Assembly (NCBI GenBank): GCA_002280875.1
Contig: NCEV01000003.1
Span: forward strand, 62,001 to 126,000
DNA length: 64,000 nt
DNA from: Caulobacter sp. 32-67-35
GTDB lineage: Bacteria; Pseudomonadota; Alphaproteobacteria; Caulobacterales; Caulobacteraceae
Reading direction: 5' to 3'
Under the pieces are notes generated by a model that was not told the DNA's origin, did not search any database, and saw only the letters and a program-made list of their open reading frames with translations. Both the position numbers and the translations under genes were made by a program. This document shows, piece by piece, positions 1-8,612 of this stretch. The number at the start of each line of letters is the position of its first letter. The stretch's first letter is position 1.

Positions 1-145
1 AAATCCAGAGATACCATTCAACATTTTGAAAAATCCCCGCCACCGCAACAGCAAGCGGGGCGAGGATTGGCAAGATAACTGACAGTAAGATTCTCAAGGC
101 TTGCCCAACAAAGGCTCCCCCAACTTTATCCAACAACCACTTCAT
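1..145 (-). CDS. Truncated ORF at the window edge, hydrophobic N terminus
   Basis: An ATG at 145 on the minus strand opens a frame that stays open to the window edge, giving 48 residues. It starts MKWLLDKVGG, continues with a hydrophobic stretch of about 20 residues (residues 16-37, rich in Leu, Ile, Val and Ala), and ends in the aromatic NVEWYLWI. A GGGA Shine-Dalgarno-like sequence lies about 8 bases upstream of the ATG. The stretch is clearly less GC-rich than the rest of the window, which could mean transferred DNA. I do not recognise the family. It may be a small membrane protein. Only the N terminus is visible, so a chance ORF cannot be excluded. Confidence 0.4.
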   Translation of the reverse strand, partial: MKWLLDKVGGAFVGQALRILLSVILPILAPLAVAVAGIFQNVEWYLWI

Positions 146-205
146 CGTTGCGTCCCAGGAAAATGATGGGACAATAAAGCGCAGTCTCTAGCATGTAACT
201 AGCCC

Positions 206-580
206 CTAAGGCCGCACGAGCGGATTGCGCACCCGCACCTTGCTGCCGCGATCCACGCCATAAGCGTCCAGCGGGAAGCGCAGGTCGACGCCCTCGGCGA
301 TCAGGGCGCGGCAGAGGTCGGGGCGCTTGCGGGTGAAAGCGAAGCTCGCCGAGCCGTCGCGGCGGGTGCTGTCGACGGCGAAGTCGGCGGCGTTGGTGCA
401 GCCGTTGGACGACACCCGGATCACCAGGTCGCCCTTGTCGATGGTCGCGCCGTGGATCGGCTCCAGATCGGTCTTGGTGATGTTGACCGAGGTCTCAGGG
501 TGATCATCGGCGTCGATGATCACGCAGGCCGAGGTGGTGAAAGCCAGCGCGACGACGGCGGCAAGCGAAGCAAATTTCAT
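206..580 (-). CDS. Small putative lipoprotein, unknown function
   Basis: This gene encodes a 124-residue protein with a signal peptide (MKFASLAAVVALAFTTSAC). The lipobox-like TSAC places the lipidated Cys at residue 19, so membrane anchoring in the periplasm or outer membrane is expected. The start at 580 was chosen over an upstream in-frame codon at 595 because the signal peptide begins there. The mature part has two Cys (in NGCTN and DLCRA) and many charged residues. It contains no motif that I recognise. The gene stands alone, between the edge ORF and the fghA/adhC pair. Confidence 0.6.
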   Translation of the reverse strand: MKFASLAAVVALAFTTSACVIIDADDHPETSVNITKTDLEPIHGATIDKGDLVIRVSSNGCTNAADFAVDSTRRDGSASFAFTRKRPDLCRALIAEGVDLRFPLDAYGVDRGSKVRVRNPLVRP

Positions 581-663
581 AGGATAGGTCCCCACCGGTC
601 GAAACTTGACCGTGGAGCCAGATGACCGCTCGCCGCCTGAACCGTGGATGAATTACCGAAAGT

Positions 664-1500
664 TCACAACCGCGTGGCGTGCCAGGCCATGTGCTCGCCG
701 ATGAAGGACGTGATGAAGAAGTAGCTGTGGTCGTAGCCCTCCTGCCGCCGCACAGTGACCTTTCGGCCGGCCTTGCCGGCGGCGGCTTCGATCAATTCGG
801 GCTTCAGCTGGTTTTCCAGGAAGTTGTCGGCCAGGCCCTGGTCGATCAGGATGTCGTCGAAGCTGGCCCCTGCCCCATCCTCGATCAGGGCGCAGGCGTC
901 GTGGGGCCGCCAGACGGCGCGGTCCGCGCCCAGATAGGCGGTCATCGCCTTGTCGCCCCACGGGCAGTTCAGCGGCGAGACGATCGGCGAAAACGCGCTG
1001 ACCGACTTGAAGAGCTCGGGATTGCGCAGGGCGATGGTCAGGGCGCCGTGGCCGCCCATCGAGTGGCCGAAGATCCCCCTCCGGCCTGCGTCCAGCGGGA
1101 AGGCGCCGTCGACGACCTCCAGCAGGTCCCTGGTCACATACGAATACATCTGGAAGTGCGGCGCCCACGGGGCCTCGGTGGCGTCGACATAGAAGCCCGC
1201 CCCCTGCCCCAGGTCATAGGCCGGATCGTCGGCCACCCCTTCCCCGCGCGGCGAGGTGTCGGGCGCGACGATGGCGATCCCGAACCGGGCGGCATGTTCA
1301 TAGACGCCCGACTTGGTGGTGAAGTTGTCTTCCGTGCAGGTCAGGCCCGATAGCCAGACGAGGTACGGAAACGGCCCCTCCCCGTCGGGCGTCCACACCG
1401 TGAACTTCATCGGCGTGCCGGTGCTGGTGCTGGCGTGCCGGCAGTAGCGCAGGGTGCCGTCGTGCAGGCGGTGGGTGTTCAGAACTTCGACTTCGGACAT
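664..1500 (-). CDS. fghA: S-formylglutathione hydrolase
   Basis: This 278-residue esterase hydrolyses S-formylglutathione to glutathione and formate, the second step of glutathione-dependent formaldehyde oxidation in the cytosol. It has the alpha/beta-hydrolase fold, with the nucleophile elbow GHSMGG (Ser147), the LADNF segment (Asp225) and YDHSY (His258) completing the triad. The early SGLTCTEDNF segment is typical of the family, and the length is normal. The adhC gene for the preceding step lies directly upstream on the same strand. It is broken, and a palindromic repeat separates the two genes, so this enzyme may currently lack its dedicated substrate supply. Confidence 0.95.
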   Translation of the reverse strand: MSEVEVLNTHRLHDGTLRYCRHASTSTGTPMKFTVWTPDGEGPFPYLVWLSGLTCTEDNFTTKSGVYEHAARFGIAIVAPDTSPRGEGVADDPAYDLGQGAGFYVDATEAPWAPHFQMYSYVTRDLLEVVDGAFPLDAGRRGIFGHSMGGHGALTIALRNPELFKSVSAFSPIVSPLNCPWGDKAMTAYLGADRAVWRPHDACALIEDGAGASFDDILIDQGLADNFLENQLKPELIEAAAGKAGRKVTVRRQEGYDHSYFFITSFIGEHMAWHATRL

Positions 1501-1516
1501 CGGTCTACTCGAACGA

Positions 1517-1647
1517 CCCTTCTCCCCTTGCGGGAGAAGGTGGCCTGCGGAGCAGGTCGGATGAGGGGTCGATAGCCCTTTCGGAAAGACCTGCGAGACC
1601 CCTCATCCGTCGCCTGCGGCGACACCTTCTCCCGCAAGGGGAGAAGG
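1517..1647. repeat. Family 1 palindromic repeat, copy 1
   Basis: The two ends are inverted copies of CCTTCTCCCCTTGCGGGAG, each followed inward by a GGATGAGGGGTC-type segment. The whole unit can fold into a long imperfect hairpin. It fills the gap between adhC and fghA. Related copies lie at 12601, 16183 and 16367. Confidence 0.85.
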
Positions 1648-1654
1648 AAAGTTC

Positions 1655-2693
<1,039 letters not shown>

Positions 2694-2758
2694 CGGGGCT
2701 ATCCTGTTGGGCGAGTCGGCGGCCAATCTGCCGCCGACCGCCGCCGGCGTCGAGCCCT

Positions 2759-4039
2759 TTAGACCTGGGTGATCGGCGCGAAACGGAACTGGCCGGTGAG
2801 CAATTCCGGCCGGGGCAGATAGGTTCTCAGATAGAGGGCGAACGGTCCCGACTTCGGCGCCGGCAGCCAGTTGCTGCTGCGCTCGCCGCCAGGATCGGTG
2901 CGGCCGATCCAGATATCCAGTGTCCCATCGGCATTGCGCTTCAGCCCCGCCGTACGATCGCCGATGGCGTAGCGCTTGAGCGGGTTTTCGGTGAAGAAGA
3001 ACTGCCCGTCCGCCGTGGCCTCATACATCGACAGCGACCAGAAGCTGTCGATCGGCAGCTCCTTCGGCAGGGTCAGGCGATAAAGACCGTCGCCCTTGTA
3101 GAGACCGGAGCCGTCATCGCCGGCCGCCTTCATGTAGAAAGCCTCGGCCACGGGCATGGCGCCCAGGCCCTGCAGGGCGACGATGGCGCGGTACAGATAG
3201 TCCTGGCCGTAGTCGCCCAGATTGGCGCGCGGATAGCTCCAGCCATCGATGAAGGTCTGCCGCCCCTGGGCCATCATCGTGATCATTCGCGCGGTCTGGA
3301 CGCCCCTGGCGGCGACGGCGGTGTCGAACGGCCCCGCGCCCAGGAAGGCGGCGGTGCGGCGCAGGAGGCGAAGATCGGTCGGCGGAGCGGGGTCGGCCGC
3401 CAGCAGTTGGCGGGCGGCGGCAAAATAGGCGGCGGGCGCAGCGTCGCGCGCGGCGAAGGTCGGCGGCGCGCCGGCCTCGGGCCCCTTCAGCGAGAAGCCG
3501 TCCTGCAGGGCGTGAACCGCCGGCAGGTCGGCCTCATTATCGACCAGGGTGCGGATCAGCACCCAGGCATAGCTGGTGGCGATGCGGGTGGGGTTCATGC
3601 CCGTGGCGGCTTGCCCCGGTCCCACCAGGGTGAAGGTCCCGCCCTGCCCGCCCACCGTGCGCGTCCCCAGCACCACATTGTTGTTGGTGAACATGTCCAT
3701 CACGGCGACGGAGTAGTAGCGGGTTCCCATGGCGGGAATGGTCAGGATCACTGGCCCCTGGGTCAGGTCGACGAAGGCCGTCGAATAGAGCGTGTCGTTG
3801 TTGGGCGTCGTCACCGCGCGCTTGGTGTGGTCGGCCAGCTCGCGGTCATGACGCAGAACATTGACCGCCGCCCCGGGAGCCGAGAGGATCCGCGCCCGCG
3901 CGGCGGCCATCTCGATCAGCGGCAGGGCGTAGAGCCAGGCGTCGCGCGCGGTGGCCGCCGGATCGGCGTCCTGGGCGCTCGCCAGCGACGGCGCAAGACC
4001 CAGCGCGCCAGCCAGGGCCAGCAGTTCTCTACGGTTCAT
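2759..4039 (-). CDS. DUF1254/DUF1214 domain protein, exported
   Basis: This gene encodes a 426-residue protein. The start at 4039 gives [18 protein letters not shown], a Tat-like signal with a twin arginine; the open frame further upstream lacks coding character. The N-terminal half matches DUF1254 ([12 protein letters not shown]..., [27 protein letters not shown]). The C-terminal part matches DUF1214 ([21 protein letters not shown]...[11 protein letters not shown]...WLPAP...LYLRTYLP). These paired domains are common in bacterial exported proteins. The biochemical role is not established. The gene stands alone, upstream of the broken adhC. Confidence 0.8.
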   Translation of the reverse strand: MNRRELLALAGALGLAPSLASAQDADPAATARDAWLYALPLIEMAAARARILSAPGAAVNVLRHDRELADHTKRAVTTPNNDTLYSTAFVDLTQGPVILTIPAMGTRYYSVAVMDMFTNNNVVLGTRTVGGQGGTFTLVGPGQAATGMNPTRIATSYAWVLIRTLVDNEADLPAVHALQDGFSLKGPEAGAPPTFAARDAAPAAYFAAARQLLAADPAPPTDLRLLRRTAAFLGAGPFDTAVAARGVQTARMITMMAQGRQTFIDGWSYPRANLGDYGQDYLYRAIVALQGLGAMPVAEAFYMKAAGDDGSGLYKGDGLYRLTLPKELPIDSFWSLSMYEATADGQFFFTENPLKRYAIGDRTAGLKRNADGTLDIWIGRTDPGGERSSNWLPAPKSGPFALYLRTYLPRPELLTGQFRFAPITQV

Positions 4040-4205
4040 GACGTTTCGCCCCAACATGTGTTTGAGGCAGGTTAGCGCGGCGCAGGAGGCCCTGTCTCGG
4101 CTATTGCGGCCCTGGTCTTGGCCATTGTTCCACGCGCGGGAATGGATCACCTTCGACGAGTCGCACGTTGCGGGAAGGCGTTGGCGTCGACCTTGGGAGC
4201 CGGGC

Positions 4206-5282
4206 ATGGCCGAGATTTTCGCGTTTTTCCGCCTGTTTTTCGACTCCGAGATGCTCAATCCGCATGGCATCTGCCTGCTGTGGCGTCCCGAACTGCTGAT
4301 CACCCACGCCGTATCCGACTTCCTGATCGGCAGCGCCTACTTCTCGATCCCCATCGCCCTGGCTGTGTTCCTGCGCCAGCGACCGGACGTGAAATTCAGC
4401 TGGGTGGTGTGGATGTTCATCGCCTTCATCCTGCTGTGCGGCGTCACGCATTTCATGATGGTCTGGACGCTGTGGAACGCGGACTACGGGATCGAGGCGC
4501 TCCTCAAGGCCGCGACGGCGGCGGTCTCGCTGGTCACCGCGATCGCGCTGTGGCCCCTGCTGCCCAAGGTGGTCGCCATGCCTTCGACCGCCCTGCTGCA
4601 GGCGCGGATCGAAGAGCGCGACGCCGCCCTCGCCGAAGCCCGCGCGGCGATGAACGCCATGGTCGAGATGCGCGAGCACGAGCGGCGGCAGTCGCTGCTG
4701 CTCAACGAGCTGAACCACCGCGTGAAGAACACCCTGGCCGCCGTGCAGTCGATCGCGATCCAGACCCTGAACACCGCCACCTCGCTGGAGGCGGGCCGCG
4801 ATCTTTTCGTGGACCGCCTGATCTCGCTCTCGGCCACCCACGACCTTCTGGTCCAGCGCGGCTGGGAGAGCGCCTCATTCAGCGCCGTGGTCGACAACAT
4901 GCTGGGTCACTACGGCAAACGCTACCAGCGCGCCGGGCAGGACGTCTCGCTGGCGCCCAGCGTGGTCATCATTCTGGGCATGGCCCTGCATGAACTGGCG
5001 ACGAACGCCGTCAAGTACGGCGCGTGGCTGGAAGACGGGATCGTCCATATCGAAGCCACGATCAGCGACAATGCGCTTCGCGTTGAGTGGCGTGAGCGCG
5101 GCGGGCCGCCCGCCGTCAAGCCCGAGCACAGGGGTTTTGGATCACGCCTGCTGGAACGGGGGGTCGCCTCGGAGCTGTCGGGGGTGGTTACGCTGGACTA
5201 TGCCGCCTCGGGCCTGACCTGCATGATCGTGGCTCCGCTATCGGACAAGGTGCAGCCGCTACCCCCGGAAAAGACAGACTAG
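4206..5282 (+). CDS. HWE-family sensor histidine kinase with ethylene-receptor-like membrane domain
   Basis: This 358-residue membrane kinase starts at the ATG at 4206, because the frame upstream has no coding character. Residues 26-125 form three hydrophobic helices that match the N-terminal domain of plant ethylene receptors: SDF-IGS-AYFSIP (Asp38, Tyr45, Pro49), then AFILLCGVTH (Cys78, His82), which corresponds to the copper-binding Cys65/His69 of ETR1. A coiled-coil linker follows (about 127-165). The kinase core has the HWE/HisKA_2 phosphoacceptor NELNHRVKNTLAAVQSIA (His171), a Trp-Glu pair in RGWES, and the N-box HELATNAVKYGA. No response-regulator domain or partner is adjacent. Its stop codon overlaps that of the convergent cupin gene. 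The kinase call is firm; the ligand is unknown. Confidence 0.85.
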   Translation: MAEIFAFFRLFFDSEMLNPHGICLLWRPELLITHAVSDFLIGSAYFSIPIALAVFLRQRPDVKFSWVVWMFIAFILLCGVTHFMMVWTLWNADYGIEALLKAATAAVSLVTAIALWPLLPKVVAMPSTALLQARIEERDAALAEARAAMNAMVEMREHERRQSLLLNELNHRVKNTLAAVQSIAIQTLNTATSLEAGRDLFVDRLISLSATHDLLVQRGWESASFSAVVDNMLGHYGKRYQRAGQDVSLAPSVVIILGMALHELATNAVKYGAWLEDGIVHIEATISDNALRVEWRERGGPPAVKPEHRGFGSRLLERGVASELSGVVTLDYAASGLTCMIVAPLSDKVQPLPPEKTD

Positions 5283-6277
5283 GACAGGATCTGCTGGCTC
5301 AGCAGGCGGCGCAGGCGCTGGGCCTCATCCGGCGAGAGGCGGCCCAATATGCCCTGGCGGTCGGCCGGCAGGTGCGCTGTCGCCGCGTCTCCATCGCCAA
5401 ACACATAGTGGTCAAAGAGCGTTTTCCAGGCCGCCCTGTGGGCGTCTGGCAGGGCGCGCAGCGCCAGCACCGCGTGAAGGAAGGCGTCATGGGGCGCGCC
5501 CCGCGCCTCTGCGGGCGGCGTCCACCAGTAGTTGGCCAACACGTTCACCGGGGCCAGTGAGCGAACATGGTGCCACCAGAGATAGGGAATATAGAGCGCG
5601 TCGCCCGGCTCCAGCTCGGCCACCAGGGAGGCCTCCAGCGCCCTGGCGAAGCGGGGATGACGTTCAAGGTCAGGGTCATCGAATGACACCATGCTGATCG
5701 TCGGACCGCCCGGCGTCAGTTCGAACGGGCCGATATAGAGATCGCCCACGCTGCTGGGCGGGAACAGGGTGAAGCGCCGCCGCCCGGCCACCACGCAGGC
5801 CAGGTTCTCATAGGGGTCGTGATGGGCGGCGATGATCGCCCGGTTGCCGATCCACAGCCGAGCCTCGACAGAGGGGTCCAGCAGGCGGGAGGGATTGGCC
5901 TGCCCAAACCCCGGCAGATGGGTGTTGGTCGGCACCGACTGCACCGCCAGGCTGGCGGGGTTCGGCGCGTCCCGATTGGCCAGCAGGAACTCAAAGCTCT
6001 TCTGCAGCCGTGCGCCGCCGCTGCGAAAATTGAAGCCCGTGAGATCGGCGTTGTAGAAGAACCGGCCGCCGGCCTCCGGATCCCCGACCAGGGTCGTGAT
6101 CGACTGTTGCTGGTCGAAGCTGGACAGATAGGCAAACAGGGCCTCGTCGCTTTCCGCCCCCGCCTGGACGGCGGGCCAGGCGGAGACCAGTCCCCGGAAA
6201 ATCACCGGCTGCGCCGCCGGGACGATCGTCCCGTGGAACGCGTCGGCGTCGATCGCGGTCATTTCACGAAGGGTCAT
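5279..6277 (-). CDS. Cupin_8/JmjC-like 2-oxoglutarate oxygenase family protein
   Basis: This gene encodes a 332-residue protein. The start at 6277 (MTLREMTAIDADAFHG) lies at the beginning of family similarity. The predicted Fe(II) site is AHHDPYEN (His-x-Asp) with the distal His in LYIPYLWWHHVRSL. An LPGF-containing segment and WIGN precede the metal site, as in cupin_8 proteins related to factor-inhibiting HIF and tRNA hydroxylases. In Caulobacter relatives such proteins often accompany TonB receptors or tryptophan halogenases, but neither is nearby. Its substrate cannot be read from sequence. It is convergent with the kinase gene, and the two stop codons share the palindrome CTAG. Confidence 0.75.
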   Translation of the reverse strand: MTLREMTAIDADAFHGTIVPAAQPVIFRGLVSAWPAVQAGAESDEALFAYLSSFDQQQSITTLVGDPEAGGRFFYNADLTGFNFRSGGARLQKSFEFLLANRDAPNPASLAVQSVPTNTHLPGFGQANPSRLLDPSVEARLWIGNRAIIAAHHDPYENLACVVAGRRRFTLFPPSSVGDLYIGPFELTPGGPTISMVSFDDPDLERHPRFARALEASLVAELEPGDALYIPYLWWHHVRSLAPVNVLANYWWTPPAEARGAPHDAFLHAVLALRALPDAHRAAWKTLFDHYVFGDGDAATAHLPADRQGILGRLSPDEAQRLRRLLSQQILS

Positions 6278-6330
6278 GGCCTCCGCCTTCAACTCTGGCG
6301 GTCGCCGCGTCAAGACCTGTGGTCTGACCT

Positions 6331-7119
6331 TTAGCCCTTTGGCTCGTCCTTGACCGCCTTGGCCGCCAGCTTGGCCAGCACCCTGCCCCGGCCTCTCGAC
6401 AGCGCGGTGATCACGCCCCGGAAGGTGCGCACCTCCTGCTCGGTCAGGCGGGCCCGGGCCAGCGGCGCACGCAGGTTCCGGACCATCGACGGCTTCTTCT
6501 CGGGCGGATGGTAGAAGCCGGCCTTTTCCAGCTCGTCCTCCAGCTGACCATACAGGCCCAGCAGGCTGGACTGGTCGGCGGGATCCTCGACGTTCTGTTC
6601 GAACTTCACCCAGGGACGATCGTCGATCGTCATCTTCCATTCGTAGGCGTTGATAGACACGGCCTGGGCCAGATTCAACGACCGGAAACGCTCATCGATC
6701 GGTATGCTGACAATGCCTTGGCACAGGGCGATGTCATGGGTCTCCAGCCCGGCCCGCTCGCCCCCGAACAGCAGGCCCACCGCGCGGCCCTGGGCGACAT
6801 CGTCCGACAGCTGGGCGGCGGCTTCGCGCGGCGTCAGCACCGGCAGGCGCGTCTCGCGCGGACGGGCGGTGGTGGCGAACACAAGTTTCAGGTCGGCGAT
6901 GGCCTCTTCCAGGGTGTCAAACACCTTGGCGTTGTCCAGCGGCCAGTCGGCGCCGGAGGCCGAGGGCCAGGCGCGCTCCTGGGGCCAACCATCGCGCGGC
7001 CGCACCAGACGCAGGTCCGACAGACCGAAATTGGCCATCACGCGGGCGACCGCACCGATGTTCTCGGCCAGCTGGGGTTCGTTGAGGATCACGCAGGGCG
7101 GGGCGAAAGACTGGCTCAT
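6331..7119 (-). CDS. trmJ: tRNA/rRNA SpoU-type methyltransferase, TrmJ-like
   Basis: This 262-residue SPOUT-fold RNA methyltransferase most likely methylates the 2'-O position at tRNA residue 32 (TrmJ). Seen in sequence are the N-terminal ILNEPQLAENIGAVARVMANFG, the knot region VGLLFGGERAGL, and IPIDERFRSLNLAQAVSINAYEW, which carry the SpoU motifs 1-3. A C-terminal extension (about 175-262) corresponds to the TrmJ-specific tail. The start MSQSFAPP at 7119 was chosen because similarity begins there. It is divergent from the beta-lactamase gene, with about 90 bases between. Confidence 0.85.
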   Translation of the reverse strand: MSQSFAPPCVILNEPQLAENIGAVARVMANFGLSDLRLVRPRDGWPQERAWPSASGADWPLDNAKVFDTLEEAIADLKLVFATTARPRETRLPVLTPREAAAQLSDDVAQGRAVGLLFGGERAGLETHDIALCQGIVSIPIDERFRSLNLAQAVSINAYEWKMTIDDRPWVKFEQNVEDPADQSSLLGLYGQLEDELEKAGFYHPPEKKPSMVRNLRAPLARARLTEQEVRTFRGVITALSRGRGRVLAKLAAKAVKDEPKG

Positions 7120-7211
7120 GGCGTCCCTTTGCCGCCGCCATGCGTTCTGATGCAAGTCCCCAACCGCGGGATACGCGTTTACGGCCGTGTTCGCCCGTGT
7201 GAGACAAGCCC

Positions 7212-8240
7212 ATGCATCGTCGCGCCTTTCTGTTTTCCGCCCCCGTCTTCCTTGGCGCCCTGACGGCGGGCTGCACCGAAGAGGAGCCCATGCTGGGCCA
7301 GCTGGAGCCGGTGTTCGATGTCAGCGACCTGACCGCGCAGTTCCAGACCCTGGCCGACCAGGCCGCGCCAGCCCTGCTGGGCATCGCGGTGCGGGACGCC
7401 CAGACAGGCCAGACGATCGCCTTCAATGGCCAGACCCGTTTTCCGCTTCAAAGTGTGTTCAAGGCCCCGCTGGGCGCGGCGGTGCTGGCCGAGGTTGACC
7501 GGGGACGGATCCGTCTCGACGAGGTCATCACGATCCGCGACATCGACCTGTCGCCACCCTTCAGCCCGATCGCTGACGCCTGGCCGGGGCGCACCGACTA
7601 TACCGTCGCCGAGCTGCTGGAGCGCGCCAGCGGCGCCAGCGACAACACCGCCGCCGACGTGCTGATGAAGAGGATCGGTGGGCCGGGCGCCCTGACCGCC
7701 TGGCTGAGCCAGAAGAAGATCATGGACTTTCGGATCGACCGCTATGAGCGGCAGCTTCAGCCCGAGATCTCCGGCATGGCCTCGTTCCGCGCCGACTGGA
7801 AGAGCCAGGCCTATAAGCCCCAGTTGCTGGCGGTGCCGGAAGCCACGCGCCGCAAGGCCATGGCCGACTATCTGGCTGACCCACGCGATACGGCGACACC
7901 CGTCGCCGCCGTGCGTTTCCTGGCCGCCCTGCGGGCCGGCAAGCTGATCTCGAAGGCGTCCACGGATCGTCTGCTGGGGATCATGACGGCGACGACGACC
8001 GGACCTGGTCGCCTCAAAGCGGCCCTGCCCGACGGCGCCAGCCTGGCCCACAAGACGGGCGGCGCCCGCACTGACCTGGGCATGACCCCCGCCAGCAACG
8101 ATATCGGCATCTATGAGCTGAAAGACGGACGCCGGTTCGCCGTGGCGGTGTTCCTGAGCGGCTCGACAGCCTCTGACGAGGCCCGCGACGCGGTGATCGC
8201 GGAGGTAGGCCGGATCGTGCTGAAGGCGGCCAAGGCCTAG
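7212..8240 (+). CDS. Class A beta-lactamase, putative lipoprotein
   Basis: This gene encodes a 342-residue serine beta-lactamase. The signal peptide MHRRAFLFSAPVFLGALTAGC ends in a lipobox (Cys21), so periplasmic membrane anchoring is likely. Active-site motifs are S-V-F-K (Ser81, Lys84), S-D-N (143-145), an omega-loop Glu179 in YERQLQPE, and K-T-G (281-283), all in the class A order. It is expected to hydrolyse penicillins or cephalosporins; the spectrum cannot be predicted. No AmpR-type regulator is adjacent, and the only neighbour is the divergent trmJ. Confidence 0.85.
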   Translation: MHRRAFLFSAPVFLGALTAGCTEEEPMLGQLEPVFDVSDLTAQFQTLADQAAPALLGIAVRDAQTGQTIAFNGQTRFPLQSVFKAPLGAAVLAEVDRGRIRLDEVITIRDIDLSPPFSPIADAWPGRTDYTVAELLERASGASDNTAADVLMKRIGGPGALTAWLSQKKIMDFRIDRYERQLQPEISGMASFRADWKSQAYKPQLLAVPEATRRKAMADYLADPRDTATPVAAVRFLAALRAGKLISKASTDRLLGIMTATTTGPGRLKAALPDGASLAHKTGGARTDLGMTPASNDIGIYELKDGRRFAVAVFLSGSTASDEARDAVIAEVGRIVLKAAKA

Positions 8241-8302
8241 GGAGCCTGGCGGCTGACTTTGGGGAGGTCGGCTTGGGGTGTTAGCGGACGTCAGGCTCAG
8301 CA

Positions 8303-8449
8303 GCGCCCCCTCCGTCACGTCGCCTATCGGCGCCGCGCCACCTCCCCCGCACGCTTCGCTACGGGGCAGGAGAAGAACAGCATCACCCTCCTGCCCCGTG
8401 AAACGGGGGAGGTGGCGCGATGCGAATACGCATCGTGACGGAGGGGGCG
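8303..8449. repeat. Family 2 palindromic repeat, copy 1
   Basis: The arms begin GCCCCCTCCGTCACG and end CGTGACGGAGGGGGC. The inner portions GCGCCACCTCCCCC and GGGGGAGGTGGCGC also pair, giving a long hairpin. It lies in the ~370-base gap between the beta-lactamase gene and the hybrid kinase gene. A relative is at 25871. Confidence 0.8.
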
Positions 8450-8531
8450 TAGGCCGTCGGCGTCTTTCCGGGCAAACGGAACGTCTCACTAGGGTCGGGA
8501 GCAGACAAACGCTTCCTCCCTCTCGAGACCC

Positions 8532-8560
8532 GTCATCCCGGGGCTTGTCCCCGGGATGAC
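8532..8560. repeat. Short perfect palindrome
   Basis: GTCATCCCGGGG and CCCCGGGATGAC pair around a five-base centre, giving a strong hairpin 50 bases beyond the stop of the hybrid kinase gene on the minus strand. There is no T-tract after the hairpin, so it is either a dispersed palindrome or a 3'-end stabiliser rather than a canonical terminator. Confidence 0.7.
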
Positions 8561-8612
8561 GAGACGGCTCGAAAGCCGTTCTTGCTTGCCAATCACTGAG
8601 CCGGAACAGCCC

